Origin: QYOJ01 sp043806735
GTDB lineage: Bacteria; Bacteroidota; Bacteroidia; Bacteroidales; FEN-979
NCBI GenBank assembly: GCA_043806735.1
Contig: JAZDGR010000052.1
Coordinates: 17,198 to 81,197 of the forward strand
Direction of reading: 5' to 3'
DNA: 64,000 nt
Positions 17,453-26,741 of this stretch are shown here, one piece after another. A program made the translations under genes and the position numbers. The notes below the pieces were generated by a model. It was given only the letters and a program-made list of their open reading frames with translations, did not search any database and was not told the origin of the DNA. Positions within the stretch are counted from its first letter, which is position 1. Every line of letters begins with the position of its first letter.

Positions 17453-19330
17453 TTATTTTTGTGTTTGTAACGAATAGATCTGAAGGGTATTTGGCAAGGC
17501 CGGCAGTTCTTCATAGGTCTGGCAGTCTCCACCCTTGTAATTGTTATCCTTGCAGTTCCGGGCAATGACCAGGACCGACGTAACCGCGGGATCGATCCAG
17601 TTCCCCGTAAATAGCTTCAGGATCTCATAATATTTGGGATTCTGATCCCCGGTAAACCCGGTGAAATCGACATTCTCCAGCGCCTGGAAAGTGGTATCGT
17701 TAAAGCGGATCTCTTTCAGGTCGAATCGCCAATCGCGGTTGTACCTCAGAAAGGCAAGCCGGCCTTTGGCAAACGTAACCTGGAAAAGGGGATCGCCCGG
17801 TTTCAGGGTATCCAGTCCGATAGTTACTCCTTCATTCCCCTGCCGGCCCTGGTGAGGCGGTAGGAATTTCTTGTTGGGAATGTCATACCTGAGCAACGAA
17901 TATCCCAGTTTTCCTGATTTTTTATCCTGGAAGGTCGTCAGCAAGATATTTTGGTCGAACCGGGAAAGGTATTTTCCGGCAGAGATCCGGAAAAGGTTCA
18001 GGTCGGGGTTCCACTCCCTGACTGGGTATTCTTCGCCTGTAGCAAGAGGTGTCCATCTTCCCCCATCCGGGCCGCCCGGAGTAAACCGTAACAGCTTCCA
18101 GGATCCCTCCTTGTCGAACAAAATCAGTTCAGTCAGCCTGTCGCCATTGAGGTCGCCGCAGGCCGGCGGTTTGTCTTCCCGGAGCGTGACCTCTTCCAAG
18201 GTCAATCCGGAGGATCTCCACAATAGCTTTACCCTGGCCTGTATTCCGTTCCGGGAAGCACAGGGAGCTCCGGTTTTTTCGATTCCGAGCAGCGCCATGC
18301 CCTCGGGGCCGGTTACCAGTAATTGGTCGTTGGTGGAAGGGAGAAACCTCCCTTTTTCCCATGCATAGCCCTGGAGAAGCGGATAGATGTCGGCCGGACA
18401 ATCCAGCGGCACCTGTTCAAAAACTTGCCGATCGGGACAGTAATGATAGAGCTCGGGCTTTCCACCGGGTTTAATCACCAGCATGGACTCCGTTCCGCCG
18501 TAAGGAGTTAAAAAGTTTGCGGAGAGTACTTTGTCGGCGGGGGTAATTTCCCCGCTGTTCGTCTCTCCCTGCGTGATCAGGAATACCTTATTTCCGTTAT
18601 GGATATCCTCTTTTTGCAGGTAAATGGTATGGAACGGAGGGGCGTTGAAGCCAGCAGGGCCAGGTTCTCCCTTCGTCATATCTATCCGAGCCGAATCCCC
18701 GATCCGTTCCCTGGGAGCTCCGAACACAAAATAGAAGTCATCGACCAGGATATCGGTGTTGCTGTTATTCCAGAAGTAAAGCTGGACCTGGTCATCGGAA
18801 CGCAACCTGACATCCGAAAGATCAAAGTAGGCGCTGATTTTCGTCCACTGTTCAACCGGGATCAGCGGGCCGTTGAAATGCACCCCTTTCCAGCAGATAT
18901 TCACCCCAACCGAATTGTTTACCGCGAAGACGAGGGAGCCGTTAATCTCGTTGTCGGTCGGAAACACGTAGACCGAGGCGCTCATAGCCACTCCGTTGAG
19001 GTTCGCGAGGCCAATTTCTCCGGTCGATCGAACCACGCTCACCGAGAAGCTGTTCTTCCCGAAAGCTTTCGCCGAATATTCCCCCGAATGGGCGATTCCC
19101 TTGTAGATCCCGTTCGGGACATCCTGACCGGGAGCTACTTCAAAATCGAAGCTGAGGGCGTTCGGGGCGGGGGTCCGCAGTATATCACTCCGGATAAACG
19201 CGGTCTCATTCGAGGTGGGGATTTTCATGATCTTATGCCATGGGGCGTACCGGAATACCAGGTAAGCCATGATGGCTATGAAAATGACGGCTGCTCCGAT
19301 AATGAACAGCAGTTTCTTTCTTATTTTCAT
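17453..19330 (-). CDS. Membrane-anchored FG-GAP/VCBS-like protein with WN-DD domain
   Basis: A 625-aa protein with one N-terminal membrane helix (about 7-27). Residues ~55-210 form a beta-rich domain ending QLYFWNNSNTDILVDDFYFV, the same signature as in the tails of three neighbouring proteins. The rest has repeated short strands around acidic loops such as CGDLNGDRLTELILFD, as in FG-GAP/VCBS beta-propellers. No catalytic motif is recognised. It lies two bases from the GH16-like gene and nine from the T9SS protein gene, so it is surely in the same operon. A structural or glycan-binding role is only a guess. Confidence 0.6.
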   Translation of the reverse strand: MKIRKKLLFIIGAAVIFIAIMAYLVFRYAPWHKIMKIPTSNETAFIRSDILRTPAPNALSFDFEVAPGQDVPNGIYKGIAHSGEYSAKAFGKNSFSVSVVRSTGEIGLANLNGVAMSASVYVFPTDNEINGSLVFAVNNSVGVNICWKGVHFNGPLIPVEQWTKISAYFDLSDVRLRSDDQVQLYFWNNSNTDILVDDFYFVFGAPRERIGDSARIDMTKGEPGPAGFNAPPFHTIYLQKEDIHNGNKVFLITQGETNSGEITPADKVLSANFLTPYGGTESMLVIKPGGKPELYHYCPDRQVFEQVPLDCPADIYPLLQGYAWEKGRFLPSTNDQLLVTGPEGMALLGIEKTGAPCASRNGIQARVKLLWRSSGLTLEEVTLREDKPPACGDLNGDRLTELILFDKEGSWKLLRFTPGGPDGGRWTPLATGEEYPVREWNPDLNLFRISAGKYLSRFDQNILLTTFQDKKSGKLGYSLLRYDIPNKKFLPPHQGRQGNEGVTIGLDTLKPGDPLFQVTFAKGRLAFLRYNRDWRFDLKEIRFNDTTFQALENVDFTGFTGDQNPKYYEILKLFTGNWIDPAVTSVLVIARNCKDNNYKGGDCQTYEELPALPNTLQIYSLQTQK

Positions 19331-19339
19331 GGAACCGGA

Positions 19340-22300
19340 TTAGTTAACGAACATGAGTTTTAGTATATAGGTTTCGCCCTCAGTGGTAAGGCGGAGCAGG
19401 TAAATTCCGGGATTGACTTTTTTACCCTGTGCATCGGTTCCATTCCAGGTTACCAGGTGGTCTCCTGCATGTTGCCGCTGGTTTAGTAAGGTCAACACGG
19501 GTTCACCCCGGATATCGGAGACATCCAGTTGAACCTGGGTACTTTCCTGCAGAGTGTACCGAATCAAGGTTTGATCCCTGAATGGATTGGGATAACTGAA
19601 CAGGCCGGAAGTCCCGTTTTCGACCGGATCCGGAATCCCTATCGGATCATTGATGTGAAGAGTTACCGGGATTGGGATGATGTTATTCCAGAGATCCCGA
19701 ACCAGGAGATTACAGGTGAAGTCTCCCGGATTCAGGGTTCCGGCGCTGAAGTTCAGGATAATTTCGTCACTTTCTCCAGGAAGCAGGCTGCCGGTGCTGG
19801 AAGAGAGGCTTAGCCAGTTGTTTGGGAGCCCGGTATTACTGATCCGTATCTCTTCGGGAACGAAATGAGGAGCAGTTCCCACGTTGTCGCCTGTGATTAC
19901 GTAAACAATGAAAACATCGAAGGTATTTCCCTCTCCGATCGTCCCTGTCACTACTGATGTTGCTGTCTCTCCCGGCTTGATCACTCCGCGCCCTCCGCTG
20001 CTCTCTCCGTGCCAGTTGACCGTGGCGCCGGCGCCGGTCGTGCCGTCATAGACTAGGTCCCCGAGTGATCCCCCCGAGAAGTTGGTTGCGCTGTTCACGG
20101 TGACTCCCTGCGGAAATTCCATCCGGATATTCTTCAGGTACTCATTATCACTGCTGGTATTGGAAACCGTAAAGTTCCAACCGAATGTCTGCCCCGGCAC
20201 AAAGGTGGATGCGGAGCAGGTAATTGACGATCCGGTGAGGTTATCGGTAAGGTTCGATTCATTAGCCGTTGTGTCGAAGATCTGAAGGGTGTACTCCAGC
20301 AATCCGCCGCTGGCATTGGATATGGTGAGGGTATCTGCGGTAGTGTGGCCCGGATCGAGCGCTTTACTGAATGTCAATGGACTGACCTCAATCTCCGGCA
20401 AGGCTCCTTCAAATGGCGGGAAGGTGATGAAGTCAAGCCAGCAGCAATCGTAGTAGCCCGAAATGGAATTGTCTTTATGATAGACCCATTTGAATGTGTG
20501 ATATCCTTTGGAGACCGGGTAGCTGTTTTCCTGCCAGGGGAGCATCCCGTCCCACCTGCCCTGTTCGACGTTATCGATGAAGAATGCCAGGTAATCAAAG
20601 TCGGTCCCGTTGGGGTCGTCTTCACACGAAACCCGCCTCCAGAATGAGATCTCTCCGTCGGCCAGCACGTTCACAGTGAGTAGGACATGCGATTCCATGT
20701 CGTCAAAGATCCAGCCCGATTTGATTGAATAAACACCCTCATAGGTCAGAACCTGGTCAATATTCCAGGGGGCATCGCCGCCGAAATACCATGGGAACTT
20801 CTCAAATGTGCCTGTTTCATAATCTTCAACGATCTCCCCGGAGAACAGCCAGATGCTGTCACTCCCGTTATATCCGTTGTTTCCGGTCATGGCCGCCTGC
20901 GTCAGGTAGAGATGCTCAAAAGGAGCCTGGTCTGAAGCGGAGATATTAAAAGAAAGCTGCCAGGAAGAGTCGGGTTTCAGCACGGGGATGGTGCCAGATT
21001 CCTGGTTTATGGTCAGCAGAGGATCTCCTGAAGTCAATAAAGTCACCAGGTTTTGCACTTTGGCCCCGCCGTGGTTTTCAAACGTGATGAGCAACGGGGA
21101 AGTTTCGCCGGGATCCAGCTGTCCGTTGTCCCCGTCGGCTACGATGATCTCTCCTATCACGATATCGGGAGCCAGCGCGATCAAATCGATGGTGGTCATG
21201 AAATTCTGCTGGGCCGAGGTCTCGTGAAGTATCAGACTGAACGGGTGCTGGTCAGGGATATCCGGTGATATATAAAAACTGAAAGCCCCGGGAATAAAAA
21301 GTGTCTGACCAGGATTGACTGTACCGATGTATTGAACGCTGTCGATCAGTGAAATGAAGGGGTCTGTTTCCGTGATCCACGTGTTGATGTTTGTCACAGG
21401 CTGAGAGCCCAGATTGGTCAGGCTAAGGGTAATTAAGGCGGTATCTCCGAATTCGATCAGGCTATCGCCTCCGGCTATGACGAAGTACCCGATCTGGAGT
21501 CCGTTGGTCGTAAAGTTCAACACTTTGGTGTTGGAGATCCCATTATTATCTGTGACTTTGAATTTGACCGGTTGATTGGCGTATGCGAACTGGGGTGTTC
21601 CGCTGAAAAGCCCCTCTTCCGACAGGGTCATCTCCACAGGATACCCGCAGGCTGTATACTTGTTCAGGGTGTTTGCCGGGATTGCAGAACTATTGTTGAG
21701 CTGCGAATACTGGTAGTTCCTGTTATCTCCCGATGACATTCCTCCTGTCCATACGGTTCCGACCGGGTAATTCATGTTTCCGTAATAATATTCGATCAGG
21801 CCGTTGGGGTAAAACTTAACCGCAATGTTGAGCGACGTGGACCCCGGGAGGTTATTGATCGAAGCTTTCCACCGGATCGTGGCTGAATTGGCATCACCCT
21901 CATACCAGATGCCGTCGCCCTGGGCCGAATAGAGCCTCAGGTCGGCCATGAAGGGGCTGAGGATCCGGGTCTGCCTGAACAACAGGTTGGGATCTACAAG
22001 GTAAGGGTAGGTGTAAGGCTGATCGTCGAACAGAATATACCCGTCAACGTATATATAGAGCGTATTGACCACATCCTCATAGAACGGAAAAGGGAAATCG
22101 AGTGTCTTCACGGCATACCCGGTGTTGGCATTGGTCACGGTGAGTGGCTGGGTTGTCACAGAGGGAAATAAAGCAGTGGTTACGATCTCCGGGTAATCCA
22201 GCTGTACGTCCCAGAGGTAGGGGGTGGTCCCTCCCAAAGCCGTTAGCTGGTAAGAATAGGGCTGGTACAACGTCGCCATCGGCAAGGCAGATGTGGTCAC

Positions 22301-23764
22301 TGAAGGTTTGTTGAACGAGGCGCTGTGGTTGACCGTAATCCGGGTGATGTCGTTATTCAGTAATGGGACATTGGTGGAAGGGCAATTGATGATCTGGGGT
22401 GTTCCGGAAGTATAATCGATGAGGGCCATTTGGATTATTTCTCCGGGATAGGAGTTCCCGGGATCATTTTCCTGCACCTGCAAAAAGTATTTTGCCGGCT
22501 GGCCGGGTGTCAGCCGGCTCAATATCTGAGTAATATCCAGGCCGAATTCAATGGTTTTATCCGATTCATTCGTGCCCCCCTGCATGTAGTAGGGACCTCC
22601 CTGGAAAGCAAAAATCGGATACTCGTAAATATAATTTGGAATGATGGCCGATAAATCTGTACTCATCCCAACCGTCACCTTGAGCTTGTTCCGGGAGAGG
22701 TGTTTGAGGGTCACTTTCATTGTAAGCTTCGGATCGCATGTTTGCTTTACATCCACCACATAAACCGTATGGTTCCAGATGCCGCCGTACCCGATATCGT
22801 CGGCCAGCGTCTTATACATCAGGTAACAGAATCCCTGGTTGCACCATCCCGTACCGGCATACCCGCTAGCGAATTTCAACCCTCCAATCTCCCAATCGTG
22901 CATATCTACGATTCCGTCGCCGGTGATGTCGAGGTTGTTGGTGTATTGCCCATCATTGTTATAATCAAACCGGATCGAATCGTTGAATCCGCAAACCGTC
23001 CATGCGTGGGAAGGACTTGATCCCCAGTTGGTCTGGACAAACTTTCCCGCTTCCGGTGTTCCCGGCGGAAGTACCGTAGTGACGGAACTGTAATATTTGG
23101 CGTAAAAATTTGCTACCCCTCCTACAGACGACCCTTCCAGGTGATCCCAGAGCCAGTATTTCAGGGTCTGGAGCCCTTCCGGGTTATCTACCCGGATTGC
23201 CTTGACCGAATTCAGCCGGTTTTTCATCCCGTTATAGTAGACGTCATACCCGGAGATCCAGCGTTTGTATCCGCCGAAATTGAGGGTGCCACCGTAATCG
23301 GTGACATTCATGGTTCCGCAGGTCCTGACGATTTCCCAGGAATCAAAAAAACTGGCTCCCACATAGTTGTCACCACTGTTCAGGAAATCCCAGACAAAAT
23401 GCGTAGGATACTGGTTGTTTGTTGTGTTGGCCGGAACCGCCCGCAAGCGGTCTATTTCGTAAGTAAAATTAAACGCAACTCCCGCCGACTGGCCGCATTC
23501 ATAGCCCGACTGAGAAGTGATGGGGCGGAAATAAGGTTGGGAGGAATTATCAATAAAGAATGGGAGCAGGGGAGCGTTCGCCCCTTTATAGGCATCCGGC
23601 AATTCAAGCAGGGGCACGTTTGCCAGTACGAAGAGCTCATCGGGAGACAACGAAGCGGGTTCATAGCCTGATCCGGAACCCGGATCCTGAGCCCACAAAG
23701 AAGCGGAGGTTAACAAGCCTATCAGAAACAGACCGAACCGAAACAGATAAGTTTTCATCTTCAC
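19340..23764 (-). CDS. Large T9SS-exported protein with papain-like domain
   Basis: A 1474-aa protein with a signal peptide (cleavage near ASLWAQ, residues 21-26), a C1-type cysteine-peptidase-like domain (about 70-345), a long series of beta-sandwich modules, and a C-terminal type A sorting domain from about residue 1390 (YPNPF, then GIYLLRLTTEGE and a Lys/Val-rich end). It should be secreted through the outer membrane by the type IX system and fixed to the surface. In the peptidase-like domain the Q-x-G-x-x-C-G stretch reads QSGYECGQSAG with Ser where papain has its nucleophile, a histidine is present (SHAWTVCGF), and the usual NSW region reads ASGYAG. Catalysis is therefore doubtful. Confidence 0.8.
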   Translation of the reverse strand: MKMKTYLFRFGLFLIGLLTSASLWAQDPGSGSGYEPASLSPDELFVLANVPLLELPDAYKGANAPLLPFFIDNSSQPYFRPITSQSGYECGQSAGVAFNFTYEIDRLRAVPANTTNNQYPTHFVWDFLNSGDNYVGASFFDSWEIVRTCGTMNVTDYGGTLNFGGYKRWISGYDVYYNGMKNRLNSVKAIRVDNPEGLQTLKYWLWDHLEGSSVGGVANFYAKYYSSVTTVLPPGTPEAGKFVQTNWGSSPSHAWTVCGFNDSIRFDYNNDGQYTNNLDITGDGIVDMHDWEIGGLKFASGYAGTGWCNQGFCYLMYKTLADDIGYGGIWNHTVYVVDVKQTCDPKLTMKVTLKHLSRNKLKVTVGMSTDLSAIIPNYIYEYPIFAFQGGPYYMQGGTNESDKTIEFGLDITQILSRLTPGQPAKYFLQVQENDPGNSYPGEIIQMALIDYTSGTPQIINCPSTNVPLLNNDITRITVNHSASFNKPSVTTSALPMATLYQPYSYQLTALGGTTPYLWDVQLDYPEIVTTALFPSVTTQPLTVTNANTGYAVKTLDFPFPFYEDVVNTLYIYVDGYILFDDQPYTYPYLVDPNLLFRQTRILSPFMADLRLYSAQGDGIWYEGDANSATIRWKASINNLPGSTSLNIAVKFYPNGLIEYYYGNMNYPVGTVWTGGMSSGDNRNYQYSQLNNSSAIPANTLNKYTACGYPVEMTLSEEGLFSGTPQFAYANQPVKFKVTDNNGISNTKVLNFTTNGLQIGYFVIAGGDSLIEFGDTALITLSLTNLGSQPVTNINTWITETDPFISLIDSVQYIGTVNPGQTLFIPGAFSFYISPDIPDQHPFSLILHETSAQQNFMTTIDLIALAPDIVIGEIIVADGDNGQLDPGETSPLLITFENHGGAKVQNLVTLLTSGDPLLTINQESGTIPVLKPDSSWQLSFNISASDQAPFEHLYLTQAAMTGNNGYNGSDSIWLFSGEIVEDYETGTFEKFPWYFGGDAPWNIDQVLTYEGVYSIKSGWIFDDMESHVLLTVNVLADGEISFWRRVSCEDDPNGTDFDYLAFFIDNVEQGRWDGMLPWQENSYPVSKGYHTFKWVYHKDNSISGYYDCCWLDFITFPPFEGALPEIEVSPLTFSKALDPGHTTADTLTISNASGGLLEYTLQIFDTTANESNLTDNLTGSSITCSASTFVPGQTFGWNFTVSNTSSDNEYLKNIRMEFPQGVTVNSATNFSGGSLGDLVYDGTTGAGATVNWHGESSGGRGVIKPGETATSVVTGTIGEGNTFDVFIVYVITGDNVGTAPHFVPEEIRISNTGLPNNWLSLSSSTGSLLPGESDEIILNFSAGTLNPGDFTCNLLVRDLWNNIIPIPVTLHINDPIGIPDPVENGTSGLFSYPNPFRDQTLIRYTLQESTQVQLDVSDIRGEPVLTLLNQRQHAGDHLVTWNGTDAQGKKVNPGIYLLRLTTEGETYILKLMFVN

Positions 23765-23783
23765 CTCGATTTATACTGCAATG

Positions 23784-25133
23784 TTAATGATTTTCCAGAT
23801 TATAGAGGTATTTTGCATCTCTTTCAATCTGACTTTCAAGGGAAATTCCATTCATCTCAGCCTTTTTCACCAGGAACCGGAGCCATCCCCGCTCGTTACG
23901 GATGCGGTTTTCATAGGGATACCACGGCGGATCGCTGAATCCCGGGAAAAAAGCCTGGTAGGCTTCATCCGCAAAGTTCCAGAAACCGCAATGCAGGTTG
24001 ATCTCCGATACCATCAGCAGGATCACATCGAAACCGGTCAGCTTGTTCAGCAAATCACTTTTATCGACATGGACCAGGTCCCGGTCGTCAATGATATGCG
24101 GATACAGCTTCGAATTATAGTACCAGTACTCTTCGCTTTCAAACACCTTCCCTGAATAATCGTTGATCACATTCAAGTAATAGCTGTCGGCGATGGTGAG
24201 TACTTTCAAGGTCGGTTCAGCGTGCTCCTTCCCGATTGTTACTTCCTGATAAGCCATCTTCGAACCGCGAAGCGGGATTACCAGGTTTAACAGGTCGGCG
24301 ATGTCCTTATCGGTCCACCGGAGCGAATCGGAAAGTACGACACGGCCGGTTGTGAACCTTGGCAGTTTTCTGTTTGTGACGGTTTCGATATAGCCTGCCA
24401 GGGTGTCGACGACGAGCGGAACCGAATAAAGGCTCCAGTGCATTCCGTATTCCGGAAATAACGGGTAACGACAGGTGTCCTTTAGTTCAAGAAACCATTT
24501 ATTCAGGTTCAGGTACGGGATCTTCCTGCTATCCAACCAGGAAGTCAGATAGGTATAGTTCGACAGGGTTTTCCCATTCCGGAGATACCTGTAGGGAATC
24601 AATTCAGAATAATAACTTGCTTTTCCGGGTTCCACTACCAGGATCAGATACGTGCCTGCCGAATGCAACTTTTGCTGAACGGCCTGCAGCTTTCTAAGTT
24701 TGTAGTCCCAGCTCTTTTTGCCGATAAAGTATTTCCCGGTATATTCAAGAATGTAATCCTCTTCGAACAGGTTTCCGCCTTTCCCCCGGATGAATCCCTC
24801 CGTATGCGTGATCCCGAAGAGCCGGTAATCATAGTCGTTATGGATACGGAACAGGCTATTCCGGAAACCGGTATGATCTTCGAGATTCGCTGTGGTTTTT
24901 TCCTGGAACTCCCCGCTGAACCATCGTCTCCAGGTAAAAAATTTCAACTCCGGTACGGGTTTCAGCCGGAAATATCCGTTCAGGGACTTTTCCGGGAACC
25001 CATGAAATGAAAACTGGAGCGATGACAGGGCCAGGAAAAGAACGGTAAAACAGAGTAACATTTTTTTCAGAATCGCCATTCCCTTTAGGGACTTTTCCCG
25101 TTTTACGAGCAAAACTACTGATAGTTTTTCCAT
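23784..25133 (-). CDS. AlgJ/AlgX-like SGNH-hydrolase-type protein
   Basis: A 449-aa protein with one N-terminal hydrophobic segment (about 22-45), then an AlgX/AlgJ-like domain: GFIRGKGGNLFEEDYI near the start, LILVVEPGKASYY, the conserved GMHWSLYSVPLVVDTL (H-W-S) and a late ADSYYLN block that could hold the SGNH serine. In alginate synthesis AlgJ/AlgX acts in the periplasm together with the MBOAT protein AlgI to acetylate the polymer. The adjacent MBOAT gene supports the same pairing here. The acyl acceptor is unknown. Confidence 0.8.
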   Translation of the reverse strand: MEKLSVVLLVKREKSLKGMAILKKMLLCFTVLFLALSSLQFSFHGFPEKSLNGYFRLKPVPELKFFTWRRWFSGEFQEKTTANLEDHTGFRNSLFRIHNDYDYRLFGITHTEGFIRGKGGNLFEEDYILEYTGKYFIGKKSWDYKLRKLQAVQQKLHSAGTYLILVVEPGKASYYSELIPYRYLRNGKTLSNYTYLTSWLDSRKIPYLNLNKWFLELKDTCRYPLFPEYGMHWSLYSVPLVVDTLAGYIETVTNRKLPRFTTGRVVLSDSLRWTDKDIADLLNLVIPLRGSKMAYQEVTIGKEHAEPTLKVLTIADSYYLNVINDYSGKVFESEEYWYYNSKLYPHIIDDRDLVHVDKSDLLNKLTGFDVILLMVSEINLHCGFWNFADEAYQAFFPGFSDPPWYPYENRIRNERGWLRFLVKKAEMNGISLESQIERDAKYLYNLENH

Positions 25134-25258
25134 CCATCAACAGTTTTTTCTCTAGATGTTGTAATGGTGATGATTACCGGTTTTTCATGCACATGATCCG
25201 CCGCGACGCCACTTACATGGTAGAACAGGAAAAGATTCATAAATGGAACTGATCCGGC

Positions 25259-26728
25259 CTAGAAACGGAAATAGATAAAGGGGGTGAATCCGGTGGAAGT
25301 GATTGTCGCTTCATTCAGCACAAAGAGTATTATGGCCAGGAGTGTAAACAGGATGACCGTCGCATTTCCCGGAGTGGAGAAGAGCTTCTCGCTCCATCCC
25401 TGAATTCGTTTCCATCCTCCCCAGAAGGAGAAAAAAATTGCAATGCCCAGCATCGTCCAGAACTTGGGGTTGAGCCAGATTTCGTTCTGACAATTGACAA
25501 AGAGGAACATCCGGCGCAGGTAGAACCAGGCATAATCCAGGTTCTCGGCACGGAAGATCACCCAGCCGATGACCAAAACAAGAAACGTGAGGAGGCGCGA
25601 AGGAATTTTCCCGGTTTTCTTCAGCCACCTGATCAGGAACAGGCGGTCGAGGATCAGAAAGAAAGCCATGTAACCGCCCCATAGGATGAAGGTCCAGGCA
25701 GCGCCGTGCCAGAAACCGCAAATGAGAAAGGTAATGGCCGCAGCATAACAATAGAGCAGCTTGTCGGTGCGGATTCCCAGGTATTTTTCCTGTTTCCATT
25801 TCCGGGAGGTGGAATAGGCGATCGGGAGAAACAGGTAGTCGCGAAGCCAGGTCGACAAGGTGATGTGCCACCGTTTCCAGAAATCGGTGATGCTGGTGGA
25901 AACATACGGAAAGTTGAAATTTTCAGGCAGGCGGAATCCGGCCATTTTTGCCAGTCCGATGGCCATATCGGTGTATCCCGAGAAATCGAAATAGATTTGG
26001 AACGTATAGGCAATGCCTCCGATCCAGGCAAGTCCGGAAGAGAGTTCCAGCGAACTCAGAGCAAATAATTCATTGACGGTAACCCCCAGCACATCGGCGA
26101 TCAGTACTTTCTTGGAAAGTCCGATCACAAACCGGTAAAATCCGATCAGCCGCTCATTCGCGTTTTCCTGGGCTCGCCGGTCCCGGATCTGGTCAGAGAT
26201 CTGCCCCACCCGCACAATGGGGCCCGAGAGAAGCTGCGGGAACATGAAGATGTATAAGGCATAGTCCTGAAGCCTTGTCAGTGCATTGTGCCGGCGTTTG
26301 TATACATCCAATGTACAAGAGAGTTTCTGGAAGGTGATAAACGAGATTCCGATGGGCAGAGCCACGTTGGTCCATTCGGCCGGTTTACTCCCGAACCAGC
26401 TTAAGAGGACATTGAACTGATCCACGAAAAAGTTCATGTACTTGAAGTACACTAACAAACCCAGGTTCAGCAGCACGCTGATCCAGAAAAGGATTTTTCG
26501 TTTTCTTCCTTCGCTCCTTTCGACCTGTTTCAGGATGATGAAGTCGGCCAGCACCGATCCGGTCACCACAAACACGAAGACAGGGGCTCCCCAGGCATAA
26601 TAGAACAGGCTGACCAGTAGTAAAAACAGGTTCTTCGGCCAACTTTGGGGTATGCGCGCAAGCAGGTAATAAATGATCAGAAAAGCCGGCAGGAAATAGA
26701 GAAGAAACAAACTTGTACTGAAGATCAT
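25259..26728 (-). CDS. MBOAT family O-acyltransferase (AlgI/DltB-like)
   Basis: A 489-aa polytopic protein that moves acyl groups across the membrane to an extracytoplasmic acceptor. It shows the MBOAT landmarks SITDFWKRWHITLSTWLRDY and FWHGAAWTFILWG with the catalytic histidine, and the ALPIGISFITFQKLS segment. Length matches AlgI. The AlgJ/AlgX-like partner lies immediately downstream and two glycosyltransferase-like proteins immediately upstream, which points to glycan O-acylation. Confidence 0.93.
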   Translation of the reverse strand: MIFSTSLFLLYFLPAFLIIYYLLARIPQSWPKNLFLLLVSLFYYAWGAPVFVFVVTGSVLADFIILKQVERSEGRKRKILFWISVLLNLGLLVYFKYMNFFVDQFNVLLSWFGSKPAEWTNVALPIGISFITFQKLSCTLDVYKRRHNALTRLQDYALYIFMFPQLLSGPIVRVGQISDQIRDRRAQENANERLIGFYRFVIGLSKKVLIADVLGVTVNELFALSSLELSSGLAWIGGIAYTFQIYFDFSGYTDMAIGLAKMAGFRLPENFNFPYVSTSITDFWKRWHITLSTWLRDYLFLPIAYSTSRKWKQEKYLGIRTDKLLYCYAAAITFLICGFWHGAAWTFILWGGYMAFFLILDRLFLIRWLKKTGKIPSRLLTFLVLVIGWVIFRAENLDYAWFYLRRMFLFVNCQNEIWLNPKFWTMLGIAIFFSFWGGWKRIQGWSEKLFSTPGNATVILFTLLAIILFVLNEATITSTGFTPFIYFRF

Positions 26729-26741
26729 ATAGCCAGGTTTA

